A stretch of 7,853 nt of DNA, taken from contig JAGWYC010000089.1 of the NCBI GenBank assembly GCA_018969565.1, positions 1-7,853 on the forward strand, written 5' to 3'. Under the pieces are notes generated by a model. It was not told where the DNA came from and did not search any database. It saw nothing but the letters and a program-made list of their open reading frames with translations. Positions 1-6,622 of the stretch are shown in pieces. This DNA is from Bacteroidota bacterium (GTDB taxonomy: Bacteria; Bacteroidota; Bacteroidia; NS11-12g; UBA955). A program made the position numbers and the translations under genes. Numbering within the stretch: the first letter of the stretch is position 1; every line of letters starts with the position of its first letter.

Positions 1-686
1 CTGACCATCATTCCAGGGGCGCCTACATCCAATACACGCAGCATGCTCATGCCCTTCTTCCGGCAATAAATCAGTACTGCAGCCCCACCACCGATCAGGC
101 CTCCGTAGAATGTCCAGCCTCCGGTAGAAAACACACTGCCCCAGGGGTCATTGGTGAAGTTGGACCAATCCTCCAAAATGTGGAACATCTTGGCACCCAG
201 AAAACCGAAGATGAGCGCCACGGCCGTGATATTTCCCATAAAAAACTCAGGGCCCACTTTGCTCATACGCTCTTCGGGCTTAGGAAGCCTTTGCTTGCGG
301 TCTTCGCGGTATTTCAGACCAACAATCGCGGCCATAACCGCAAGACCCAGCCATGGTGAACCTGCCGAGGAAAATAAAAATCCTGCCGGGTCCTGACCTG
401 CGGCTTCCGGCCAGAGAATCAGATACAGCAGTTTATGTCCCATGATAAAGCCAAGCACCGCGCTGCTGAGGTAATCCGACACGGAGAAGGGCTTTCCAAC
501 GATGGTAAGCAGTGAAAAAGTCGGGAACTCTGCAAGCAGATGCCTGCGTTTAAATTCTGCCTGAAACACCTGATAAGCGGCGGCTACGGAAATGGCCACC
601 AGCAACCCGAAGGTATTGACAATTTTCAGGAAGGGCAATTGCAGCCCTAAGAGGTCGCGGATTAAATCGTATAGGGTTGCGTACAT
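1..686 (-). CDS. lgt: Lgt homologue: prolipoprotein diacylglyceryl transferase, N-terminal 228 codons (partial)
   Basis: Lgt enzymes move a diacylglyceryl group from phosphatidylglycerol to the lipobox cysteine of prolipoproteins in the inner membrane. The visible 228 residues read as a polytopic membrane protein. Hydrophobic segments lie near residues 19-38, 74-92, 111-124 and 150-166. A GFLGAK motif (161-166) precedes FHILED, as in the GA(R/K) region of Lgt, and GGWTFYGGLIGG (189-200) matches the conserved GG-x3-(H/Y)GGLIG signature. A long hydrophilic, charged stretch (125-146) and an extended N-terminus fit the longer Bacteroidota form of the family. The catalytic region with the RxGNFxN-type signature would lie beyond the left edge, so activity cannot be judged. 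The ATG at 686 is the start. It follows the mtaB stop by 16 bases with no promoter-like box, so the gene probably shares the mtaB transcript. Family assignment is confident, the exact substrate role less so. Confidence 0.88.
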   Translation of the reverse strand, partial: MYATLYDLIRDLLGLQLPFLKIVNTFGLLVAISVAAAYQVFQAEFKRRHLLAEFPTFSLLTIVGKPFSVSDYLSSAVLGFIMGHKLLYLILWPEAAGQDPAGFLFSSAGSPWLGLAVMAAIVGLKYREDRKQRLPKPEERMSKVGPEFFMGNITAVALIFGFLGAKMFHILEDWSNFTNDPWGSVFSTGGWTFYGGLIGGGAAVLIYCRKKGMSMLRVLDVGAPGMMV

Positions 687-702
687 ATCAGGGCAATATC
701 GT

Positions 703-2019
703 TTAATTGTTTCGCATCACGGCAAAAGGCATGGTAAGACCCTGCAATACACCGTCGGTGGCAGGCTCACCCAGTTCGGTGGCCACCACTTCATTAACCA
801 GCAGCGGGTCATAGGGCACGCGCACTTTGATGTAATTATCCGTAAAGCCTTCCATCATCCCATTCTTTTCCTCCGCTTCAAACAGCACTTCGCGGGTGGT
901 GCCGATATGATCCCTGTAGAAGGCCTGTCTTTTCTTTTCGCTGAGGATACGCAGCATTTCCGAGCGCTGCAGGCGCAATTGCCGCGGAACCACTTCTTTC
1001 ATTTTAATCGCGGTAGTATTTACCCGTTCGCTATAGGGGAACACGTGCAGGTAAGACACCGGCAACTCGTTCAGGTACTGATAAGTATCCAGAAAGCACG
1101 CATCATCTTCCCCGGGAAATCCCACAATCACATCCACGCCAATACAGGCATGGGGCATTAATTCCTTTATACGCATGATGCGATCTGTATAAAGTGCTCT
1201 GTCGTAGCGCCTGCGCATGCGTTTCAGCAGGTAATCGCTGCCGCTTTGCAGGGGAACATGGAAATGAGGAACAAACTTCTTAGAGCCGGCTACCAGTTCG
1301 ATGATGCGGTCTTCGAGCAGATTGGGTTCAATACTGGAAATACGGAATCGGTCCACCGGCACAGCCGCATCGAGTTCTTTAATCAGATCGTAAAAACTGG
1401 CATCGTGATTCACGCCGAAATCCCCCAGATTGACCCCGCTGAGGATGATTTCGCGCACACCCGGTGCAGCGGCATCCATCACATGCCGCAGGGTATCCTG
1501 AACATTGGCGCTGCGGCTCTTTCCTCTTGCCAGCGGTATGGTGCAGAAGGAGCAGAAGTAATCGCAGCCGTCCTGCACTTTCAGGAAGGTACGGGTGCGC
1601 TCACCCTTGGAAAACGAGGGCACGAAATCGTACACTTCCTTCACCTGCGACTGGTGAATGCGCGTCTTCGATTCTTTGGCAAGACTGCCCAGGTGGGATA
1701 CCAGGTTGAACTTCTCGGCGGCGCCGAGTACCATATCCACGCCGGGTATTCCGGCAATTTCACGCGGCTTCAGCTGCGCGTAGCAGCCCACCACCACGAC
1801 ATAGGCATTGGGATTGAACCTCAGCGCTTCCTGAACCACCTTCCGGCATTTCTTGTCTGCCTGCTCGGTAACGCTGCAAGTATTAATTACATAGAGGTCG
1901 GCACCATCGGTGAATTCAGCCTTCTCCAGGCCGGCTTCCAGCAACTGACGGCTGATGGTTCCGGTTTCTGCAAAGTTGAGTTTGCAACCCAGAGTGTAGA
2001 AAGCCACGCTTTGTGCCAT
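703..2019 (-). CDS. mtaB: MtaB: tRNA t6A37 C2-methylthiotransferase (radical SAM)
   Basis: This cytoplasmic enzyme converts t6A37 to ms2t6A37 in tRNAs that read ANN codons, using two iron-sulfur clusters and S-adenosylmethionine. All expected parts are visible in the 438 residues. The N-terminal methylthiotransferase domain has cysteines at 12 (TLGCKLN), 48 (INTCSVT) and 79 (VVGCYAQ). The radical-SAM CxxxCxxC motif is C152-C156-C159 (CDYFCSFC), and a TRAM-like RNA-binding domain covers about 375-430. The TLGCKLN opening and CSVTEQADKKCR favour MtaB over MiaB or RimO. I chose the ATG at 2019. A longer reading from 2055 would start on TTG, overlap the response regulator stop, and add 12 residues lacking family likeness. 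A TAAATTTG box ends 8 bases before this ATG, which supports the choice. The gene lies 22 bases after the response regulator and probably leads an mtaB-lgt unit. Confidence in function is high. Confidence 0.95.
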   Translation of the reverse strand: MAQSVAFYTLGCKLNFAETGTISRQLLEAGLEKAEFTDGADLYVINTCSVTEQADKKCRKVVQEALRFNPNAYVVVVGCYAQLKPREIAGIPGVDMVLGAAEKFNLVSHLGSLAKESKTRIHQSQVKEVYDFVPSFSKGERTRTFLKVQDGCDYFCSFCTIPLARGKSRSANVQDTLRHVMDAAAPGVREIILSGVNLGDFGVNHDASFYDLIKELDAAVPVDRFRISSIEPNLLEDRIIELVAGSKKFVPHFHVPLQSGSDYLLKRMRRRYDRALYTDRIMRIKELMPHACIGVDVIVGFPGEDDACFLDTYQYLNELPVSYLHVFPYSERVNTTAIKMKEVVPRQLRLQRSEMLRILSEKKRQAFYRDHIGTTREVLFEAEEKNGMMEGFTDNYIKVRVPYDPLLVNEVVATELGEPATDGVLQGLTMPFAVMRNN

Positions 2020-2027
2020 AAGCGGCA

Positions 2028-2056
2028 CAAATTTACGACGATCAGAGCGGATCAAA
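2028..2056 (-). promoter_or_regulatory. Candidate Bacteroidota-type promoter for mtaB
   Basis: On the minus strand a TTTG (2056-2053) is followed after 17 bases by TAAATTTG (2035-2028), a perfect match to the Bacteroidota -7 consensus TAnnTTTG. The box ends 8 bases before the mtaB ATG at 2019. Transcription would start about 4 bases past the box, leaving an almost absent leader. The -33 part overlaps the last codons of the response regulator gene. This rests on consensus match and position only. Confidence 0.5.
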
Positions 2057-2725
2057 CTTATATCCTACGCCTTTTACGGTGTAAATAAAACGTTCGTCCA
2101 GTTTTTCGCGGATTTTCCGCACATGTACATCGATGGTGCGGTCTACCACTTCCACGTCGGCACCCCATACCTGATCCAGTATTTCCTCACGGCTGAACAC
2201 CTTGCCTGGTTTAGACGCAAGGAAGGACAACAATTCAAATTCCTTGCGGGGGAACTGTAGGGGATTTCCTTTGAAGGTGACCAGGAATTTCTCGCGGTCG
2301 ATTTCCAGATCCGGGAAGCGCATATTGTCCATAAAGCCTCCTTTATCCTGGCGGCGCAGGATGGCTTTGATTCGGGAAATAAGCACCCTGGGCTTAATGG
2401 GTTTGTTGATGAAATCATCTGCTCCGGCTTCAAAGCCTGCGAGTTCTACAAACTCTTCTGCTCTGGCCGTAAGGAATACAATCAGGCTATTGCGTGTTTT
2501 CTCGTTCTGTCTAAGCAAACGGCAGGCTTCGATGCCGTCCATGACCGGCATCATCACATCCATTAAAATTAAATCAGGAAATATTTTATTGGCCTGCTCT
2601 ACCGCCTGTGCTCCATTCAACGCAGTAAAAACGGCATAGCCTTCCTTCTCCAGGTTGTAGCGGATAAACTCAAGAATATCGTGTTCATCATCAGCTACCA
2701 GGATGGTGGGAACGTTGCCTATCAT
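2042..2725 (-). CDS. OmpR/PhoB-family two-component response regulator
   Basis: A cytoplasmic DNA-binding response regulator of 227 residues, the usual length for this family. The receiver domain (about 6-122) has the acidic pocket D12-D13 in VADDE, the phospho-acceptor D56 in LILMDVMMP, T86 in FLTAR and K108 in INKPI, so all switch residues are intact. The C-terminal winged-helix domain (about 130-227) carries the recognition-region pattern VVDRTIDVHVRKIREKL and ends with the typical YTVKGVGYKF. The receiver and DNA-binding parts resemble PhoB- or RprY-like regulators of Bacteroidota, but the regulon cannot be read from sequence. The ATG at 2725 is a good start. No histidine kinase gene adjoins it on either side, which is unusual for this family but not rare. 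The 107 bases upstream hold an 11-base-period direct repeat that could be its own binding site. The gene ends 22 bases before mtaB. Confidence 0.95.
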   Translation of the reverse strand: MIGNVPTILVADDEHDILEFIRYNLEKEGYAVFTALNGAQAVEQANKIFPDLILMDVMMPVMDGIEACRLLRQNEKTRNSLIVFLTARAEEFVELAGFEAGADDFINKPIKPRVLISRIKAILRRQDKGGFMDNMRFPDLEIDREKFLVTFKGNPLQFPRKEFELLSFLASKPGKVFSREEILDQVWGADVEVVDRTIDVHVRKIREKLDERFIYTVKGVGYKFDPL

Positions 2726-2832
2726 GTGTTACAAAAAAGGGTTGCCATTATTACGGCATTGTTACTGATTCCGCCTATGAATATTAAATCAACGTTAAAT
2801 CAGCCTGAGGGCCGAATTTAAGCATGATTGCA
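2726..2832. other. Intergenic region between the TlpA-like gene and the response regulator
   Basis: This is the only non-coding gap of note inside the minus-strand cluster and the natural place for the response regulator's promoter. It holds the 11-base-period direct repeat. Close to the ATG the minus strand has a T-run ending in TTTTTTG (2738-2732), 6 bases before the start codon. This keeps the TTTG half of the -7 consensus but not the leading TA. I see no convincing terminator hairpin, RNA gene or small ORF here. Confidence 0.5.
2784..2802 (-). promoter_or_regulatory. Candidate operator: two direct 8-base repeats with an 11-base period
   Basis: The minus strand reads TGATTTAA-CGT-TGATTTAA: two identical 8-base units, one helical turn apart, 59-77 bases upstream of the response regulator ATG. 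OmpR/PhoB-type regulators bind as head-to-tail dimers to direct repeats of about 11-base period, so this is a plausible autoregulatory site. It differs in sequence from the E. coli Pho box. Both copies are AT-rich, so chance is not excluded. Binding is inference. Confidence 0.4.
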
Positions 2833-4041
2833 TCAGGGCTTGGCGAGCAGCTCTTCAATACGCGCTTCCAGCTCGGGACCGCGCAATCCTTTAGCCACGA
2901 TGTTACCCTTGCGGTCTAAAAGCACCGTGTACGGGATACCACTGACTTTATAGAGGCGTGCTGCGGCATTCTGCCATTGACGTAAATCGCTCACGTGAAT
3001 CCAGGTAAGACTGTCGCGTGCCACCGCATTCATCCAGGCGTTGCGGTCCTGATCGAGTGAAACCCCATAAATCTCAAAACCTTTGGGCTTCAGACGGCGG
3101 TACATGCGCACCACATTTGGATTTTCGCGACGACAGGGACCGCACCAGCTTGCCCAGAAGTCAATCAACACTACCTTACCACGCAGACTTGACAGGGCAA
3201 TGGGCTTACCGTTAAAGTCGTTCTGTACAATATCCGGCGCCGGATTTCCCTCTGCAAGCACGCGCTCTGCATTGTAAAGCACCTGCAGTTCTTTCGTGTA
3301 TTTTGATTGCGGGTTGTAGGCGCTTACTGATTTAAAGGCCGTTTCGAGCATCGGGAAGGTGAAATCTTCCATCAGGTAATAAGTAAATACCACGTAAGGC
3401 ACCAGGCTTTTCGGCTTTTTCTTCATGTATTCCAGAAAAGCCGTTTTGCGCTCTGAAAGGATATTGTAAAACTGATTCTGCAATACAGCCGCCAAGGCGT
3501 AATCTTCCTCGGTTCCTTTAAGATTGGCCGCCTGATTCTGTATGGCCATTAATTTATAGTCAAATCCTGCACTCAATTCGGCAAACTCTTTCAACTCCAC
3601 ACTCTGCTGAATTTCGGTTCCACTCATGCTGTAAGAGATATACGGATTCACACCGCTGATATCCAACTCCATGCGGGTATTGTTGTTTACCGACAACATG
3701 ATGTAGCTGGAGGAGTCCCATTGCAGGATGCAGAAAATATCCTCTTTGGTATTTCCGGTAAGCGCAAAGCTACCGGCCTTATCGGTGCGGATAGAATCAA
3801 TAAAACTCCAGCCCTCTTTGCGCAATTCCTGAAGAACCACCAGCCGATTCGGCATATTCACCAAACGGCCTTTAACCGTGTAGCCATCTGTCACCGCTTC
3901 GGGTTCGGGCGTGCGGGGGGTAAGCATATCGCGCATCCACGCATTTACACCGGATGCTGCGCCTGCCTGCTGACAGGAAGCCGCGGCCATAAGCACCAGC
4001 AACGCACTGCTCAGACGCTGTAACATTTTTGAAAAAGCCAT
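2833..4041 (-). CDS. TlpA-family thiol-disulfide oxidoreductase with N-terminal DUF4369-like domain
   Basis: A predicted periplasm-facing thioredoxin-like protein of 402 residues that would reduce or isomerise cysteines of exported proteins. The N-terminus is a signal peptide, with a possible lipobox at MAAAS-C23. That lipobox is weak because position -3 is Ala rather than Leu, so lipidation is uncertain. Residues 53-130 resemble DUF4369 (YTVKGRLVN...), common ahead of thioredoxin domains in Bacteroidota. A helical linker follows (about 145-265), then an AhpC/TlpA-type thioredoxin domain (about 266-400). That domain has the active site WASWC300-GP-C303 and the cis-proline in GIP370. I chose the ATG at 4041. 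The longer reading from 4080 starts on TTG and puts 13 extra residues before the signal peptide. A promoter-like box ends 8 bases before this ATG. The gene lies 41 bases after the truB stop. Family confidence is high; its partner proteins are unknown. Confidence 0.92.
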   Translation of the reverse strand: MAFSKMLQRLSSALLVLMAAASCQQAGAASGVNAWMRDMLTPRTPEPEAVTDGYTVKGRLVNMPNRLVVLQELRKEGWSFIDSIRTDKAGSFALTGNTKEDIFCILQWDSSSYIMLSVNNNTRMELDISGVNPYISYSMSGTEIQQSVELKEFAELSAGFDYKLMAIQNQAANLKGTEEDYALAAVLQNQFYNILSERKTAFLEYMKKKPKSLVPYVVFTYYLMEDFTFPMLETAFKSVSAYNPQSKYTKELQVLYNAERVLAEGNPAPDIVQNDFNGKPIALSSLRGKVVLIDFWASWCGPCRRENPNVVRMYRRLKPKGFEIYGVSLDQDRNAWMNAVARDSLTWIHVSDLRQWQNAAARLYKVSGIPYTVLLDRKGNIVAKGLRGPELEARIEELLAKP

Positions 4042-4049
4042 ATTGCTCA

Positions 4050-4081
4050 CAAGAATACCAAATGTTATACCGTTTCCCAAA
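4050..4081 (-). promoter_or_regulatory. Candidate promoter for the TlpA-like gene
   Basis: On the minus strand TTTG (4081-4078) is followed after 20 bases by TATTCTTG (4057-4050), which matches TAnnTTTG with one mismatch. The box ends 8 bases before the ATG at 4041, the same geometry as at mtaB and the cytochrome gene. The element lies in the truB-tlpA gap and would uncouple this gene from the truB operon. It is inferred from consensus only. Confidence 0.38.
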
Positions 4082-4082
4082 G

Positions 4083-4766
4083 TTAATTCGTTTCCGTGGA
4101 TTTATGGAGCAGCTCCTGCCATTCAGCGGGTGTTTTCGCTTCGGCAAGACTGAAATCGCCGATGCGCGTGCGGCATAAGGTTTTCAGGTATGCTCCGCTG
4201 TTCAGTGCTTTACCGAAATCGTGGATCAGCGAACGGATATAAGTTCCTTTAGAGCAAACCACACGAAAATCAAGTTCAGGCAGGGCTATGCGTGTTATTT
4301 CAAATTCACGTACCTCAACGGTACGCGCCTCCAGTTGATGCGCCACTCCTTGTCTGGCCAGTTTATAAGCCCGCTTCCCATCCACCTTGACGGCGCTGAA
4401 CAAGGGCGGCACCTGGCTGATGAATCCGGTAAACATGGGCAGTGTTTTCGTTATCAATTCAGGGTTGATATGTTCTATCGGGAAATGCTCCATAACTTCC
4501 GTTTCCATATCATAAGACGGTGTTGTTCCTCCTAACACCATGGTTCCGGTGTATTCTTTTTCCTGGCCCTGAAATCCTTCCAGTTTGCGTGTTGCCTTGC
4601 CGGTACATAATATGAGCAGGCCGGTTGCCAGAGGATCCAGCGTACCTGCATGGCCGCATTTTCTGGCCTTGAACAGATACTTAATCTTCTTAACCGCCTG
4701 AAACGAAGACCAACCGTAGGGCTTGTTGACCAGAATGATGCGTTCTTCTTCCGGTTCCTGGTTCAA
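4083..4766 (-). CDS. truB: TruB: tRNA pseudouridine(55) synthase
   Basis: TruB isomerises U55 in the T-loop of nearly all tRNAs to pseudouridine and also helps tRNA folding. The opening ILVNKPYGWSSFQAV, the catalytic motif GHAGTLDPLATGLL with Asp44, the KEYTG strand, VPPLFSAVKVDGKRAYKLAR and the late CSKGTYIRSL motif are all in the expected order. The protein is 227 residues and stops soon after the catalytic domain, without the C-terminal PUA domain of the longer E. coli enzyme. Short forms like this are usual in Bacteroidota. The only workable start is a TTG at 4766. The next in-frame ATG lies past the catalytic Asp, and a stop lies just upstream. This TTG overlaps the upstream TGA as TTGA, so initiation probably depends on ribosomes finishing the T9SS cargo gene. 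Function is very likely; the start is fairly sure. Confidence 0.95.
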   Translation of the reverse strand: MNQEPEEERIILVNKPYGWSSFQAVKKIKYLFKARKCGHAGTLDPLATGLLILCTGKATRKLEGFQGQEKEYTGTMVLGGTTPSYDMETEVMEHFPIEHINPELITKTLPMFTGFISQVPPLFSAVKVDGKRAYKLARQGVAHQLEARTVEVREFEITRIALPELDFRVVCSKGTYIRSLIHDFGKALNSGAYLKTLCRTRIGDFSLAEAKTPAEWQELLHKSTETN

Positions 4767-6622
4767 CGCACTAACATTTTATAGGTTCCCGCGGTATTAC
4801 CGCTGCCTTCTTCATAAACCTTCAGGTGGTACACCCCTGACGAAAGCCCTGAAGTATTCAGTTTCAGCAGATGCGTGCCGGCGTCCAATGTAAATCGTTC
4901 TTCCAGTGACTGCTCCTGCCCTTTCATATTCACCAGCGCCGCGCGGTACACACCGGACTTCTCGATGCTCAGTTCCAGCTTCACTGCATCATCGGCGGGA
5001 TTGGGAAACAGGCGGAATTCTTTGATTTCAAGCGCCGTGCGCAGCGGGTCGGTCAGGCTCAGCCGGGAAATCCAGGCGTTCATGCCTCCGTTGCCGTAGG
5101 ATCCCACCAGATACCAGGTATTGGTTTCGTTGTATTTCTTCTGAATGCCTTCATAATCGCCCCAGCGCTGCTGATCCTTTGGAAGGAAGGAATAGTTGAT
5201 GATGCTTTTCCCCTGCCTGATGCGCAGGATATTGGAATATTCCCGGTAGCGATTGCAATATACCACAGAGGTTCCGGGGAAGGTTTGCGCCGAGGAATGC
5301 TGAAAGGTTATCAGCACAGAAGGATCATCTGCGGCTTCCCCGGCTGCGGCAATGGCCGGATAGGCGAAATCCAGGGAATCGGAGGTAATGTACTCCGCTT
5401 TGGCTTCCGGACTTCCTGCCGGATCATAAAGGATGCCGTGGTAAATGCAGGGTTGCAGGCTGTTGGGATGAATGGTGTTCTGCGCGTAGTGAATGCGCTT
5501 GCCGGTCTGTATGGCGTGCAGCACCCGGGCATCGTTGCAGGCCAGTTTATATCCCTGAGGCTGAAGCGCAGAAGGCGGATAACCGTAGGTCTTGTCTGCC
5601 TTGATGACCTGCAGTGAATACGCGGCGTTGCCGGAAGCCTGAGTTCCGCTGATTTTGTGGATGAAGAGGGTATCGTTCAGTGTATCTGCCGGGCGTACGC
5701 TGAGCAGGTACATATCAGGATAGAGCCTGATGCCGCCCTGGGCCGGACAAATACTCCAGATAGATTTATTCTGAAATTTCAGGCCGTGCCAGAGGTTTTT
5801 GTTCAGGGTTTTCCCTTCGAAACCGTCGGATTTATTGACCTGCCAGATGATGCTTTGCACGAAGCCATCCTGCCAGCCCTTGTTATTTTTGAGCTGGTTC
5901 AGGGTGATGAACAAGTCGCCGGAACCCAAAGCCACAATGGGATAATCGCTCCAGGTGGTATCGTTTACGGGGTTCCCTGAAAGTCGGTACACATTCCAGG
6001 GTTGCAGCGGATCTGACGAAGTGGAGAAGCCCACGATGGTTGCGCTGTTGCTGTGCAGGGTTCCGTTCATGAACACGACAATCCAGCGATTGGCCTCCTG
6101 ATCGAAGAGCACTCTGGGGTCGAAGGGCCTGTCCAACATGGGCAGGGTTCCTTCCGGGTTCAGGTTGGGGTTGCGCGCAAACGACGCCAATCCCCAGGTT
6201 TTGAGCAGCTTGCCGGTATCGTTGAACACGCGGATGTTGGTATTCAGCACCGACATCACCATGCCTTCGTTGTTCACGGCTACATGGTTATCGTTGGGAG
6301 TACCGCTGCCCGAAAGTCCTTCAAAGCCTTTTTGGATGGAAGGCAGCAATTGCTCCTGTGGAGTTGGCGCCACCCTGTTGTTGCTGCGTTGGCGGTTGCG
6401 TGCATCCCGGCGGGCATTCTGGTAGGCGGTGAGTCCCGGCATCAAACCTCCGGGTTCGGGCATTTCTGTTTCGGCCAGGTCGAGCACAGGCTCTTCATGG
6501 CTGAGCGGCACGAACACGTGCGACAGGGGTGTCTGCATTCCCCGTTCCACGCGGTAGCTTCCCTGCGCACTGAGGTTCAGGGTGCAGGCACACAGCAGCA
6601 TCAACAGGGAACAGTATCTCAT
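4763..6622 (-). CDS. Secreted protein of unknown function with T9SS type A sorting domain
   Basis: A 619-residue exported protein. Residues 1-19 form a Sec signal peptide, with likely cleavage after LSA. The last 85 residues (about 535-619) are a typical T9SS type A C-terminal sorting domain: FRLFPNPADD, then beta-strand blocks, DAGTHLLKLNTSGLSSGVYHLKV and a final KMLVR. The protein should therefore cross the outer membrane by type IX secretion, to be released or anchored on the surface. The middle (about 95-530) has repeated short beta-strand and turn segments such as DPRVLFDQEANRWIVVF and WSDYPIVALGSGDLFITLN. These suggest a beta-propeller-like fold, but I recognise no catalytic motif. Residues 66-90 are Arg/Asn-rich and probably a linker. 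The ATG at 6622 overlaps the cytochrome stop as ATGA, and its stop overlaps the truB start as TTGA. No enzyme activity should be assumed. Confidence 0.85.
   Translation of the reverse strand: MRYCSLLMLLCACTLNLSAQGSYRVERGMQTPLSHVFVPLSHEEPVLDLAETEMPEPGGLMPGLTAYQNARRDARNRQRSNNRVAPTPQEQLLPSIQKGFEGLSGSGTPNDNHVAVNNEGMVMSVLNTNIRVFNDTGKLLKTWGLASFARNPNLNPEGTLPMLDRPFDPRVLFDQEANRWIVVFMNGTLHSNSATIVGFSTSSDPLQPWNVYRLSGNPVNDTTWSDYPIVALGSGDLFITLNQLKNNKGWQDGFVQSIIWQVNKSDGFEGKTLNKNLWHGLKFQNKSIWSICPAQGGIRLYPDMYLLSVRPADTLNDTLFIHKISGTQASGNAAYSLQVIKADKTYGYPPSALQPQGYKLACNDARVLHAIQTGKRIHYAQNTIHPNSLQPCIYHGILYDPAGSPEAKAEYITSDSLDFAYPAIAAAGEAADDPSVLITFQHSSAQTFPGTSVVYCNRYREYSNILRIRQGKSIINYSFLPKDQQRWGDYEGIQKKYNETNTWYLVGSYGNGGMNAWISRLSLTDPLRTALEIKEFRLFPNPADDAVKLELSIEKSGVYRAALVNMKGQEQSLEERFTLDAGTHLLKLNTSGLSSGVYHLKVYEEGSGNTAGTYKMLVR

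Noticed and set aside
592..1161. 189-codon plus-strand open frame opposite mtaB
   Set aside because: It lies mostly antisense to a certain gene and shows no family motif or membrane pattern. It reads as a shadow of mtaB codon structure.
2020..2055. TTG start at 2055 for mtaB
   Set aside because: It would overlap the upstream stop and add 12 residues without family likeness. The ATG at 2019 gives the normal MAQSVAFYTLGCKLN opening.
1246..2088. 280-codon plus-strand open frame opposite mtaB
   Set aside because: Long, but entirely antisense to conserved mtaB and the end of the response regulator, with His/Gly-rich sequence typical of an antisense shadow. No promoter-like box precedes it.
2802..2840. 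Inverted repeat AGCCTGA / TCAGGGCT at the end of the TlpA-like gene as a terminator
   Set aside because: The stem is only 7 pairs with a bulge, the loop is about 24 bases, and no T-run follows. It is too weak to call.
4042..4080. TTG start at 4080 for the TlpA-like gene
   Set aside because: It puts 13 residues in front of a normal signal peptide and would run through the candidate promoter. The ATG at 4041 is better.
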